A DNA stretch of 64,000 nucleotides from Acinetobacter sp. SFB (GTDB taxonomy: Bacteria > Pseudomonadota > Gammaproteobacteria > Pseudomonadales > Moraxellaceae): assembly GCF_001647545.1 (NCBI RefSeq), contig NZ_LSZH01000001.1, forward strand, positions 1-64,000. The letters run 5' to 3'. Within the stretch, counting starts at the first letter, position 1, and each line of letters begins with the position of its first letter. Positions 32,401 to 41,404 of the stretch are shown here, piece after piece. The position numbers were made by a program, and so were the translations under genes. The notes under the pieces are model-generated. The model ran no database searches. It was given only the letters and a program-made list of their open reading frames with translations, and was not told the DNA's origin.

Positions 32401-33084
32401 CGAAATAATCTCAATATGACCCAAAACTTCTTCGATTTTTTTACGTTCTTTTTCAATATCTGCCGTTTTACGAAATGCAATCTCTCCAATTTTGGCAAAA
32501 ATATTGGAGTTGGTTAAATATTCAAGTAAAGCACCACGTTCATTATCCCGAGCTTTTAAAAATGCAGTGACTTCAGATTGAGCCAGTAAAACTGCACGGG
32601 TAAATTGCTCAAAACTGAGTTGGGTGATTTTGAGAATACTGGCATCGACTGCTTTGGCTTTATCTGCAATCACCACACCATCAGTTAAACATTTTAAATG
32701 GCGTTGTACACTCTGTAATTTACCTGTGGCACTTTCCCGCGCACGTTTAATTTCCCAACGCGCCAGATAATGTTTCTGATCCTGTGCCACAAAGACCAGT
32801 TCGGCAAAACCATGTCCGGTACCACGGCGCAGCACGGTTAAAGGGGAGTTGGTCAGTAATTCTGAACCATCCACATCGACCAGTTTGCCATCACTGCCTT
32901 TAAGACGCGGCACCTGGTTAAACAGTGCCAGACACATGGCATCTAAAATCGTGGATTTGCCTGCACCGGTTTTGCCAATAATCGCAATTAAGCCGGCACT
33001 GGCCAAAGGTTCACTTTCAAAATCAATAAAGTGTTCGCCAGCAAGAGATGCCAGATTTTTTATACGTATAGATAAAATTTTCAT
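29488..33084 (-). CDS. sbcC: Exonuclease SbcCD subunit C
   Basis: SbcC is the SMC-like ATPase of the SbcCD (Mre11-Rad50) nuclease that cuts hairpins and DNA ends. The protein has 1198 aa. Walker A GKTGAGKS lies at residues 37-44, the zinc hook CLVCGSTHHPY near residue 596 at the exact middle of the coiled coil, the ABC signature SLSGGESFLTALALSLA near 1095, and Walker B ESLFIDEGFGTLD near 1125. The two coiled-coil arms are strikingly rich in glutamine. It lies 9 nt after sbcD on the same strand. Confidence 0.93.
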   Translation of the reverse strand: MKILSIRIKNLASLAGEHFIDFESEPLASAGLIAIIGKTGAGKSTILDAMCLALFNQVPRLKGSDGKLVDVDGSELLTNSPLTVLRRGTGHGFAELVFVAQDQKHYLARWEIKRARESATGKLQSVQRHLKCLTDGVVIADKAKAVDASILKITQLSFEQFTRAVLLAQSEVTAFLKARDNERGALLEYLTNSNIFAKIGEIAFRKTADIEKERKKIEEVLGHIEIISEQDLAELKQQHHQTQQQLTQLEQEKTRLELQQQWFEHKHKLQQDIILKQQHFDAQQLSHQQLSKEREQLQRLEVFSSIRPVVFQQQHSIQAQQQLAPKILHSEQQFSVLEAQFEAEKKIYLEAETDLKITQQFEQQHDHALQQVRQCILEREFIAQDFRKANTKLDELKLQKLPLEQQLNASLQLAQQLEHNQATITQQLQQSQQFLTLDQGLDVHLGQLQRFIQHYQNIENSLGNLATAQQNFVLQKQKFEQHISQFGNIAALEQQLAAIRQQREQQQAQLNQFSLIEQRLAQWFTDNYEKTTAQSQLDTSTINLQQLQHQVQQAEQDYQAAKLEREKLQQFLQQQRLLHTENIEQLRDSLQSGEACLVCGSTHHPYKADQSVISKTLFNLQQQQEHQAIELEQSTFKIWQDQQLHLTQLQTEYTQTETTILQLTIKLKATKDALESLFKVAALQLDMEQPQQCLNEEFLTAQTQLKLSLEQAEQQISNLLQAAKDQQSLSHQIQEQQHLLESAQTLQTQVNDVFSCLNAAQQQAWQQNTVHTAQQIQQDLQQRFKQLQHLQRLDTDLSAQQQGLQKVQSDLGYLLKQLEETQQAVNELSDKGRQNSKIACSLIFEMTGTQQDKPNDWLKAHDQKRQQQQTTYTQLKQQFEQLRQNFETQKNQLNQLKVQQQQHIEAKEKSDTEIQQWLTLHPDFEADQLSQLLLIDSTQEHQIRQQLQQAERMLNESSSALKTMHGQLNEHLKLQPDCDFVALQQRLEQHLGLLKNQRDAYDQLNLKLEVHQQNVHKLQKYADQIQSIQQQEHRWGKISGLIGDSKGKDFRDYAQQYNLDILVEHANQQLAMLSQRYTLKRLDHSLSLAIVDHDMDGETRSVSSLSGGESFLTALALSLAIANMASGSMKIESLFIDEGFGTLDASSLYMVMNALDQLQSQGRKVVLISHIQEMHERIPVQIQVKPLGAGASTIQVVG

Positions 33085-33093
33085 GGCACATCC

Positions 33094-34344
33094 TTAAATC
33101 GTGTTTTTATTTTCAAGTGAATGATGCGCTTCCTGAACCAGCGTTTGAAAATCTTTTAACACGGCATCATCCTGCACATAACCTTTATTCTGCCAAATTT
33201 GTTCAAACAGTTTTTCTGGCGTTGGCGGTTCGAGCTGAATTTTTGTAGCATTATTTTGTATTTCAAGATTTTTATACTGACGTGAAATTTTCACCAGTCG
33301 ATAACGGTCTTTTGGCAAGGCATCTTCAAACTGTTGTCTTAAATTGGGCAGTGGAGGTGTGTCGGTATGATATTCAATATCGATATATTCACGTTGGTCA
33401 ATATTGGTAATCTCGCCACTGGCCAGCACTTTAAGCTGTGCAAACACCTCAGTCAGTTCACCTCGAATCCGGTGCAATTGAATACTGCGAGGAATAGGCA
33501 GGGCTTCAAATTGAAAAGCAGTTTCAGCCGCTTTTGAAGGTTCGATTTTGACTTCAACCACTTGATGTTTGTAGTTAATTTCACTGAAGGAAAGTGGAAT
33601 CGGGGAGCCGCTATAGCGAATATGCGGATGCTGAACTTTTTGTGGTTTATGCAAATGTCCAAGCGCTACATAATCAATCACATCATCAAATAACGCTGTT
33701 GAAAGCGCTTCTTCATTGCCAATAATAATCGGGCGTTCCGAGTCGGAAGTTTCGCCACCTTGCATATGCGCATGCGACATTAAAATTAGCGCTTGGTCAT
33801 CGGTCTTGCGTTTTTTGGCTTCGCTAATCAGTTGCTGGTGCAAATAGGCAATCGCCGTTTGACTATTGCTGGTGTGCTCATTGAAACCGGTAATTTCAGC
33901 AGCACGTAAAAAGGGCAGAGTTAAACACCACGCCACAATATTTTTATCTACGTCATAAATTGGCAGTAATAAACGATCGAGATCTAAAGTTTTGTCATCC
34001 TTCCAGCGCACCACGCCCACCGTTCTGGCATTGTATTTTTCCAGTAAAGGTTCGACCTGTTCAATGCGGTAACCTGAATCATGATTACCTGCAATCATCA
34101 GGGTTTGCATATGCGGGGCAAGTGCATGAGCATCTGCTAAAAACTGGTAAAGCTGTTTCTGGGCACTTGATGCAGGATTGATGACATCAAAAATATCGCC
34201 TGCAATCAGTAATGCATTGGGTTGTTTTTGTTTAACTTGTTCGAGCAACCAGCTTAGAAACTGTTCATGTTCATATTGGCGTGAATGGTTGTAAAAAAAT
34301 TGTCCCAAATGCCAATCTGATGTATGAAAAAAATGAACAGCCAT
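33094..34344 (-). CDS. sbcD: Exonuclease SbcCD subunit D
   Basis: SbcD is the Mn-dependent metallophosphoesterase nuclease subunit that pairs with SbcC. The protein has 416 aa. Mre11-type motifs are in order: FFHTSDWHLGQFF (near residue 5), LIAGDIFDVINP (near 46), MIAGNHDSGYRIE (near 82), LMSHAHMQGG (near 190) and DYVALGHLHKPQKV (near 228). It is the first gene of the sbcD-sbcC unit, with a 9-nt gap to sbcC. Confidence 0.95.
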   Translation of the reverse strand: MAVHFFHTSDWHLGQFFYNHSRQYEHEQFLSWLLEQVKQKQPNALLIAGDIFDVINPASSAQKQLYQFLADAHALAPHMQTLMIAGNHDSGYRIEQVEPLLEKYNARTVGVVRWKDDKTLDLDRLLLPIYDVDKNIVAWCLTLPFLRAAEITGFNEHTSNSQTAIAYLHQQLISEAKKRKTDDQALILMSHAHMQGGETSDSERPIIIGNEEALSTALFDDVIDYVALGHLHKPQKVQHPHIRYSGSPIPLSFSEINYKHQVVEVKIEPSKAAETAFQFEALPIPRSIQLHRIRGELTEVFAQLKVLASGEITNIDQREYIDIEYHTDTPPLPNLRQQFEDALPKDRYRLVKISRQYKNLEIQNNATKIQLEPPTPEKLFEQIWQNKGYVQDDAVLKDFQTLVQEAHHSLENKNTI

Positions 34345-35018
34345 GAACGCCCCAAATCACAAAATTATGATAAGGCTATAAATTACCATAAATCATGGGG
34401 GGTGCTCTGCAATTCATAGCAGCTAAAATCGCTATAGTCATGTTAATTGATTAAAATTTCAGGCTTTTTTTATTTGGTATTTTTATCTGCATTAACCAGA
34501 GCAAAGGTGTCTTGATATGATTTGATTTAAGCCGAGAAAATATCCCTGCCATTAACATTCTGGGATAGTCAATTTGGGAAAAGCCATTTAAATATCCGAG
34601 CTAAGAATCTTGTCCGAAACTGCATCAAAGTTTTTGACTATGACAGACCGGTAAAAGCCGATGTCTGCGGCTGAATGTGAAAGCTGGATTTTAAAATAGA
34701 GCATGTTATGAATGATCTAGTTCAGAATATTGTTTGAAATATTGCACAAAAATCGAGCTGATATCTTCGTGACATGAATGCTTGTTGATTGCTTTAAAAA
34801 TTAATCAAATTGTCGGAATAATGTGTTTCTTCCTTGGGAAATATTGTATAAGAATTAAGCAGATTAAGCTTTGGAAAATAATAAGTCTGCAAAAAAGTAT
34901 TTATATTTTGGGGGCCTACTAGAGTAGGTGTTGAATAGAGAGCAAATTGAAATTCACTTCGATCGCCCGTTTATATGGCCTCATTGAATTGCGCTTGCAT
35001 CCAGATTAGAGCACAACT
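34345..35018. other. Long non-coding region upstream of the diguanylate cyclase gene
   Basis: This region of about 670 nt separates divergent sbcD and the diguanylate cyclase gene. A small palindrome, CCTACTAGAGTAGG, lies at 34915-34928, about 90 nt before the cyclase start. I see no supported open frame and no recognised riboswitch. Confidence 0.4.
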
Positions 35019-35999
35019 ATGCCGAATAATTCGTTTGATGAGCATCAATTATCGAATGACATGTTTTATAAAACATTATTAGAGTCAACTTTAGCTATAC
35101 CCTGGAGTATAGACTGGGCAACAAAACAGTTTAGTTATATTGGCCCGCAAATTGAAAAGTTACTGGGCTGGAAACAGGATTCCTGGAAGTCGGTGCAGGA
35201 TTGGGCAGACCGTATGCATCGGGATGATCGTGATCATGTACTAAATTTTTGCGTATCACAATCTATTGCAGGTATAGATCATGAGGCGGATTATCGAGCA
35301 TTGAAAGCTACGGGTGGATATTGCTGGATTCGGGATGTGGTGCATGTGATACGCAAGCAAAATGGTGAAGTTGAAAGTTTAGTCGGCTTTATGTTTGATA
35401 TTTCTGACCGTAAGAAAAAGGAAGAAGAACTAACCGCCTTACATCGCAAGCTGGAAGAATTTTCCTATAAGGATGGTTTAACCGAAATTGCAAACCGCCG
35501 TCTATTTGATGATTTTTATTCGCGTGAATGGTACAACGCAATCCGTGAGCAAAAGCCGCTCTCAGTGATTATGATCGATATTGACTTTTTCAAGCAATAC
35601 AATGACTTTAATGGACACATTATTGGCGATGCCTGTATTAAGCAGATTGCGCAGATGTTGGAAAGTTGCTGTGTACGTCCACGTGATTTGGTGGCGCGTT
35701 ATGGTGGAGAAGAATTTGCGATTGTATTGCCAGAAACCCCTTTAGAGGATGCAATGCAAGTTGCGACAAAGATACTTCACATGATTGATCAGGCAAATCT
35801 GCCGCATCGGGCATCACCCATTTCGGAAAATGTCAGCTTAAGTCTTGGAGTGAAATGTATTATTCCCACAGACAAGAATGACAAAATACACTTCTTGAAT
35901 CTGGTGGATCAAAATTTATTCAAAGCCAAACAGAGCGGACGGAAACGCTTCATTGCCGATGAAGTGTCAAATTCTATTTTAAGTTCAGCAGATAATTGA
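35019..35999 (+). CDS. PAS-GGDEF diguanylate cyclase
   Basis: This 326-aa protein makes c-di-GMP from two GTP. A PAS_3-type sensor domain covers about residues 15-130 (WSIDWATKQFSYIGPQIEKL, DYRALKATGGYCWIRDVVHV, VGFMFDISDRK), then a short coiled linker, then the GGDEF domain from about residue 155 (YKDGLTEIANRRLFDDF, IDIDFFKQYND). The active site is GGEEF near residue 229. A product-inhibition site RPRD lies five residues before it. No membrane segment is visible, so it is probably cytoplasmic. It stands alone behind a long leader region. Confidence 0.92.
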   Translation: MPNNSFDEHQLSNDMFYKTLLESTLAIPWSIDWATKQFSYIGPQIEKLLGWKQDSWKSVQDWADRMHRDDRDHVLNFCVSQSIAGIDHEADYRALKATGGYCWIRDVVHVIRKQNGEVESLVGFMFDISDRKKKEEELTALHRKLEEFSYKDGLTEIANRRLFDDFYSREWYNAIREQKPLSVIMIDIDFFKQYNDFNGHIIGDACIKQIAQMLESCCVRPRDLVARYGGEEFAIVLPETPLEDAMQVATKILHMIDQANLPHRASPISENVSLSLGVKCIIPTDKNDKIHFLNLVDQNLFKAKQSGRKRFIADEVSNSILSSADN

Positions 36000-36015
36000 A
36001 ATGCAGATAAATACG

Positions 36016-36047
36016 AAACTCCCTTCTATTGAAGGGAGTTTTTTTAA
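36016..36047. terminator. Terminator between the diguanylate cyclase and metallo-hydrolase genes
   Basis: AAACTCCCTTC and GAAGGGAGTTT form a perfect 11-bp stem with a TATT loop, followed by T residues. Confidence 0.93.
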
Positions 36048-37019
36048 TCAATCTTTAAAATGCACCGGAATCCACTGATAACTCTTGCCGTCTTTAGAGT
36101 AAATATGTCCAATGCCCGGGAATGGTAAATGGGGTGCAGCGATAGTCTGTCCATTTTTAGCTAAACGTGAAAACTGTGCCAAACGTGTTTGCACAGCTTT
36201 TTTCGGGTCAGTATCAAAATCAATCGCAGTTTCAGGATGATCAAACTGAATGCTATGTGAATGCACAATATCACCGATAAATACGATTTCTTCATTACCA
36301 GACTTGAATGCAAAACTAAAATGTCCCGGTGTATGACCTGTTGTACTGATCACGTCAAAACCTTTAATTTTTTCGCCTAACTTAAAGGTCTTAAAGTGTT
36401 TTGTGTCTTGGTAGGGCTGAATAGCTTGCTGAATTTTCTCTACAGTTTGTTTGAATCGGGCTTGTTTATCTTGTGGTAACTTCGATACCTGTTTGGGATT
36501 TAGCCAATAGTTTGCTTCTGTATCAGCGACATAGACCGTGGCATTTGGAAAGCTAGCGCTACCTTTATCACTGATGCCACAGACATGATCCGGATGTAAA
36601 TGAGTCAGTAAAACAGTGTCTACCTGTTCAGGCTGATAGCCGGCAGCTTTCAGATTCTTTACCACTGAACCAAAATCTGGCCCGTTACAGCTGGATGAGC
36701 CACTATCCACCAAAACCAGAGATGACCCTGTATTGACCAGAAAAGCATTGACCGAGGTTTGCACGCCTTTAGCCTGGTCGGCATAATATTTCTTTAGAGT
36801 TTTCGTTACTTCTGTTGCTGGAATGCCTTTAAACATCGATGGATTAAGGTAGTTTGTACCATCAAGAAGGGCGGTGATTTGTACATTGCCCAATTGATGC
36901 TGATAAAAGCCAGCGACCTGTTTTTGTTGGGCTATGGTTTGGGGGGCTGCTGCTTGTACGTTGCTGATATTTGCAGTGATAAGGCTAAGGGCAATGAAGA
37001 ATGGTTTTAGGTTTTTCAT
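36048..37019 (-). CDS. Exported metallo-beta-lactamase-fold hydrolase
   Basis: This 323-aa protein is predicted to be periplasmic. The signal peptide covers about residues 1-23 (FFIALSLITANISNVQAAA). The zinc motif HLHPDHVCG lies near residue 140, with later ligands in STTGHTPGHFSFAF and FIGDIVHSHSIQFDHPE. The fold is shared by lactonases, sulfatases and other hydrolases, so the substrate is open. The frame is open to 37079, but ATG 37019 (MKNLKPFF) gives a proper signal peptide. The upstream neighbour is the divergent KAP NTPase gene, with about 120 nt between. Confidence 0.85.
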   Translation of the reverse strand: MKNLKPFFIALSLITANISNVQAAAPQTIAQQKQVAGFYQHQLGNVQITALLDGTNYLNPSMFKGIPATEVTKTLKKYYADQAKGVQTSVNAFLVNTGSSLVLVDSGSSSCNGPDFGSVVKNLKAAGYQPEQVDTVLLTHLHPDHVCGISDKGSASFPNATVYVADTEANYWLNPKQVSKLPQDKQARFKQTVEKIQQAIQPYQDTKHFKTFKLGEKIKGFDVISTTGHTPGHFSFAFKSGNEEIVFIGDIVHSHSIQFDHPETAIDFDTDPKKAVQTRLAQFSRLAKNGQTIAAPHLPFPGIGHIYSKDGKSYQWIPVHFKD

Positions 37020-37136
37020 AGGAATCTTATTAAGTTTAAAGTGATAACTATTTTTAACATATTGTGCAATTTTTATCATTGAGGTCTAATGAAATGATTA
37101 AATCATATTCAGAATTGCTCATAGAGAGAAGCTGTA

Positions 37137-39017
37137 TTGAACTACATTTCAGAGCCAAACAAGCATATCGAAGACTATTTAGCCTACTACTTTGATGGTA
37201 AAAAAGATTTTCAATACGCTGTTCTTTTGAACGGGGCATGGGGGAGTGGTAAAACTTGGTTTATTAAAAAATATATAGAAAAGCAAGAAAGTAAAGATAA
37301 GAAAGTTGCTTATATTAGCCTAAATGGACTGTCCAAAACATCAGATATTGATGATGAAATTTTTAGATGTATCCATCCTAAGCTAGCAAGTAAAGGCGCA
37401 AAACTTTTAGGAAAGGTCGCTAAAGGTGCTCTTAAGGCAGCATTTCGATTTGATTGGGATGGTGATTCTAAACCTGATGGACAATTAAATGCTTCTATAC
37501 CAAATATTGAGCTACCTGATTTTTTGAAAATAACGAGTAAGTTCATTCTTGTCTTTGATGATTTAGAGCGTTGTGAATTAAAAAAAGAAGAAGTTTTAGG
37601 TTATATAAATTATTTTGTAGAACAAGAAAAGATTAAGACTTTAATTATCTCTAACGAATATGAGATTAAAGAAAATGAAGAATATTCAAAGAAAAAGGAA
37701 AAACTTATAGGCGCAACGTTTAGCTATACAGAAGATCAGGATTTAGCAATTCAATGTATTCTTAATGAAATCGACGATCCAGAGTTACGAGAGAAAATTT
37801 TTTCGTTTAAGCTAATGATTATAGCTACATTTAATCAAGTCGGTTATCAAAATTTAAGGTCGTTAAAACAGACAATTTTTGCTTTTGAAAGGTTTTATTG
37901 TAAAGATTTTTTTGAAAGAGATGGAGTTTTTGATAATGAAATTTTTGAAAAAATTTTAAAATCATTTTTGATTTTATCTTTGGAAAGTAAAAAGGGACGT
38001 TTTGATGGAGAAGTTTTAAACTTTAAAAAAAATAAACAATTAACAAATAAATCTGAAGTTAATAGTGCTGATTCAATTTTAAACATTTGTCGTGGAATTG
38101 ATAGTAAAGATTCAGAAGAATTTATGAATAAATACTCTTGTTCACTGAATGATTTTATTTTATCAGTTGATCGATGGAATGAAATCTTAAATCAAAACAT
38201 TATCGACAAAGTTAAAATAAATTCAGAATTATATGAGAAATATTTTCGCCTACGAGAAGAAAGACCTATTTGGTTCAGGCTTATGAAATTCTTTGATTTG
38301 GAAGAAAGTGAGTTTGAGGAATTGGTTAAGTCAGTAAAAGAAAGCATTGAAAAATATCAACTACAAAATACTACTGATGTTTTACATAGCGTAAGTATGT
38401 TGATTTACTTTAGAGAGCATTCATTGATACATTTTGAAATAGATCCATTACTTCCTCATGCTGTACAACAGTTAAAGTCATTATTTAATGTCAATGAACG
38501 AATAAAGAAAATTAACGATTTTGGTTTTAGAGAGCATGCTGGGCAATTTGGTTTTTATGCTACAGGGATTAAACAGTTCGAGAGGTTTATGAACGTTGTC
38601 ATCCAATCTTATGAGGATAAATATCAGGAAAAAAATAAAGAAAGAGCAATGGCTTTATTTGAATTAATGAAAGACGATGGTTATCTTTTTTATCATAGGA
38701 TAAATTTAACAAATAGCACTGAAAATTATTACTATGACCTCCCTATCTTAAAAGAGATAGATGCACAAAATTTTGCTGTTTGTTTATGTGAAATACCATA
38801 TGAAAATACAAAGAGAGTACTTTCTGCACTTAATAATAGATATACTTCTCAGAGTATTGCCAAAATGTATCTAGACGAACAGAAATGGTTTGATGAGTTA
38901 ATTGGACATATCGAACATCAAATACTTCCATCTGCTAGTAAATTATTAAAAGCTAAGATTAATTTGAATATATTGCCCTCTTTATTAGAAACAAAACAAA
39001 AGGCATATAAGGGTTAA
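37137..39017 (+). CDS. KAP-type P-loop NTPase, candidate phage-defence protein
   Basis: This 626-aa protein starts at a TTG (MNYISEPNKHIEDYL) with GAGAGA upstream. Walker A is GAWGSGKT at residues 33-40. Walker B with the KAP pattern, FILVFDDLERCELKKEEVLGYI, lies near residue 135, followed by KTLIISNEYEI, which replaces the usual 'ayD' strand of KAP proteins. The KAP family includes PifA, the F-plasmid phage-exclusion protein. I see no strong membrane segment between the Walker motifs. The C-terminal 350 residues are helical and unrecognised. The DNA is visibly more AT-rich than its neighbours, and a palindromic repeat begins 9 nt after the stop, which suggests transfer. The defence role is inference. 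Confidence 0.7.
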   Translation: MNYISEPNKHIEDYLAYYFDGKKDFQYAVLLNGAWGSGKTWFIKKYIEKQESKDKKVAYISLNGLSKTSDIDDEIFRCIHPKLASKGAKLLGKVAKGALKAAFRFDWDGDSKPDGQLNASIPNIELPDFLKITSKFILVFDDLERCELKKEEVLGYINYFVEQEKIKTLIISNEYEIKENEEYSKKKEKLIGATFSYTEDQDLAIQCILNEIDDPELREKIFSFKLMIIATFNQVGYQNLRSLKQTIFAFERFYCKDFFERDGVFDNEIFEKILKSFLILSLESKKGRFDGEVLNFKKNKQLTNKSEVNSADSILNICRGIDSKDSEEFMNKYSCSLNDFILSVDRWNEILNQNIIDKVKINSELYEKYFRLREERPIWFRLMKFFDLEESEFEELVKSVKESIEKYQLQNTTDVLHSVSMLIYFREHSLIHFEIDPLLPHAVQQLKSLFNVNERIKKINDFGFREHAGQFGFYATGIKQFERFMNVVIQSYEDKYQEKNKERAMALFELMKDDGYLFYHRINLTNSTENYYYDLPILKEIDAQNFAVCLCEIPYENTKRVLSALNNRYTSQSIAKMYLDEQKWFDELIGHIEHQILPSASKLLKAKINLNILPSLLETKQKAYKG

Positions 39018-39025
39018 AATTACAA

Positions 39026-39122
39026 CTCTCCCTAACCCTCTCCTAAAAGGAGAGGGAATGTCTCAATATATTTTTAGTAATAGATAGTCCTTCTCCCTTT
39101 GGGAGAAGGTTGGGATGAGGGA
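39026..39122. repeat. Palindromic repeat element, copy 1
   Basis: Two hairpins, CCTCTCC-TAAA-GGAGAGG at the left and CCTTCTCCC-TTT-GGGAGAAGG at the right, are joined by a variable AT-rich spacer. The outer ends (CTCTCCCTAACC and GGTTGGGATGAGGG) are imperfect inverted copies of each other. The same arrangement recurs at 48306-48421, so this is a dispersed REP/MITE-like element. Confidence 0.8.
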
Positions 39123-39137
39123 ATAAAAAGCAGCAAT

Positions 39138-39170
39138 AAAAAAGCCCCTACATCAGTAGAGGCTTTTCTT
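39138..39170 (-). terminator. Terminator of metG
   Basis: AAAAGCCCCTAC pairs with GTAGAGGCTTTT around a short loop. On the minus strand it is followed by a T-run, about 20 nt after the metG stop. Confidence 0.8.
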
Positions 39171-39187
39171 ATCTTAGGCTTTAAATC

Positions 39188-41248
39188 TTAAGACACTTTA
39201 TCACCCGGTTTAGCACCAGATTCAGGTGAAATCACCCAAACGCCTTCGCCATTACCCGCTGCTAATACCATACCGTTTGAAATACCAAAACGCATTTTAC
39301 GTGGTGCAAGGTTTGCCACCATCACCACCAGTTTGCCTTTAAGGTCTTCTGGTTGGTAGAACTCACGGATACCACTAAATACATTACGTGGCTCAGCTTC
39401 ACCGACATTTAACGTCAATTGAAGCAGTTTGTCCGAACCTTCCACAGTGGCAGCTTCTAATACTTCCGCTACACGTAAGTCTACTTTTACAAAGTCATCA
39501 ATCGTGATGATTTCAGCTTCGCCAACTTTCTGTTCAACTTTTGCAGGAGCAGTTTTCTTCTCTTTTTTCTTTTCAACTTTTGGTGCTTCGGCAGGGGCAG
39601 CTAAAGAATCCTTAGATGCATCGACCATTGCTGCAACAGCTTTCGGGTCAACACGTTGCATTAAAGGTTGGAACAAGGCAATTTCATGACTAACCAAGAT
39701 GTCTTTACGAGATTCGAAGTTGAAGCTTTCAAGTTGCAAGAAGTCTTGAACTTGCTGAGCCAAATTCGGCAACACAGGTGCAAGGTAAACTGCCAATTGA
39801 CGGAACAAGTTGATCCCGACAGAACATACATCATGCACTTGTTGTTCCTGACCTTCCTGCTTCGCAAGCGCCCAAGGTTTTTTCTCGTCAATGTACTGGT
39901 TAGCTTTATCTGCAAGTGCCATGATTTCACGAATCGCAGCAGAGAATTCACGTGCTTCATATTGAGCAGCAATTGACGCGCCTGCATCAATAAAGCTTTG
40001 TACTAATTCAGGCTCAGCACATTGATTTGATAATTTATTGTCAAACTTGGTGTTGATGAATTTTGCACAACGGCTGGCAATATTGACCACTTTACCGACC
40101 AAGTCAGAATTCACTTTTTGCACGAAGTCATCAAGGTTCAAGTCGGAATCTTCAACTTTATCTGAAAGTTTAGAGGCAAAGTAATAACGTAAATATTCAG
40201 GGTTTAAATGCTCTAAATAGGTTTCCGCTTTAATAAACGTACCACGAGATTTCGACATTTTCTGACCATTTACAGTCAGGAAACCGTTCACAAACAAGCC
40301 AGATGGCGTACGGTAGTTCGCACCTTCAAGCATCGCAGGCCAGAACAGCGCGTGGAAATAAACAATGTCTTTACCAATAAAGTGATAGACCTCATTTTCA
40401 GAGTCTTTTTTCCAGTAATCATTGAAGTTCAATTCAGGACGTTTGGTTTTGATGTAGTTCTCAAAACTCGACATATAACCAATTGGCGCATCGACCCAAA
40501 CGTAGAAGTATTTGTTGGGCGCATCTGGAATTTCAAAACCGAAATACGGTGCATCACGAGAGATATCCCAGTCATTTAAACCTGCTTCAAACCATTCATC
40601 CAACTTGTTGGCAATAGAAACGGGTAGGCGACCTTGATCACGGGTCCATTTTTGCAGGTATTCAGCAAAGTTTGGCAGTTTAAAGAAGTAATGATCTGAT
40701 GATTTCTCAACAGGTGCAGCACCACTTAACGTTGATTTTGCATCCAGCAATTCTGTTGCATTATAGGTTGCGCCGCAAACTTCACATGAGTCGCCGTATT
40801 GATCTTCCGCTTTACATTTCGGGCAGGTACCTTTAATAAAACGATCTGACAGGAACATGCCTTTTTCAGGGTCGAATAACTGTTTGACTGGACGAACTAC
40901 GATATTGCCTGCTTCACGGTTTTTAAGATAAATCTCGGACGAGCGATTTTTATTTTCTTCGCTGTTGGTCGAGTCGTAGTGATCGAAATGAACACCGAAC
41001 CCATCAAAGTCACGGATATGCTCTTTTTGCACATTGGCAATTTGCGCTTCTGGCGAAATACCGTTCGCTTCAGCACGAAGCATGATGGCTGTACCGTGAG
41101 CATCATCCGCGCAGACATAAGTCACGTCATGGCCCATTGCACGCATGGCACGAACCCAAATATCTGCTTGGATATAACCGAGTAAGTGACCCATATGGAT
41201 TGGACCATTGGCGTATGGAAGGGCGTTAGTGACTAGGATATTACGCAC
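39188..41248 (-). CDS. metG: Methionine-tRNA ligase
   Basis: MetG charges tRNA-Met with methionine. The protein has 686 aa and starts at GTG. The HIGH-like motif is [15 protein letters not shown] near residue 11, the zinc knuckle is [18 protein letters not shown] near residue 143, and KMSKS lies in [12 protein letters not shown] near residue 330. A Lys/Ala-rich linker leads to a C-terminal tRNA-binding domain of the Trbp111 type ([23 protein letters not shown]), which makes it the long dimeric form. It stands alone between a terminator and the divergent HEPN-like gene. Confidence 0.97.
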   Translation of the reverse strand: MRNILVTNALPYANGPIHMGHLLGYIQADIWVRAMRAMGHDVTYVCADDAHGTAIMLRAEANGISPEAQIANVQKEHIRDFDGFGVHFDHYDSTNSEENKNRSSEIYLKNREAGNIVVRPVKQLFDPEKGMFLSDRFIKGTCPKCKAEDQYGDSCEVCGATYNATELLDAKSTLSGAAPVEKSSDHYFFKLPNFAEYLQKWTRDQGRLPVSIANKLDEWFEAGLNDWDISRDAPYFGFEIPDAPNKYFYVWVDAPIGYMSSFENYIKTKRPELNFNDYWKKDSENEVYHFIGKDIVYFHALFWPAMLEGANYRTPSGLFVNGFLTVNGQKMSKSRGTFIKAETYLEHLNPEYLRYYFASKLSDKVEDSDLNLDDFVQKVNSDLVGKVVNIASRCAKFINTKFDNKLSNQCAEPELVQSFIDAGASIAAQYEAREFSAAIREIMALADKANQYIDEKKPWALAKQEGQEQQVHDVCSVGINLFRQLAVYLAPVLPNLAQQVQDFLQLESFNFESRKDILVSHEIALFQPLMQRVDPKAVAAMVDASKDSLAAPAEAPKVEKKKEKKTAPAKVEQKVGEAEIITIDDFVKVDLRVAEVLEAATVEGSDKLLQLTLNVGEAEPRNVFSGIREFYQPEDLKGKLVVMVANLAPRKMRFGISNGMVLAAGNGEGVWVISPESGAKPGDKVS

Positions 41249-41404
41249 GGATATGACTCTCTCATTCGTCTATTATGCAAGGTGAACGATTTTACCTTAG
41301 TTGCATGCCAGATGCACAAGGGATTAGCTGAATTCTTTTCAAAAGTAGATTTTTATATATTCGCCCATCAAGAACAGCGATAATAGCCTGCTATATAGAT
41401 GTGA

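Noticed and set aside
37020..37079. Longer N-terminus for the metallo-hydrolase (start at 37079)
   Set aside because: It would bury the signal peptide that starts at 37019.
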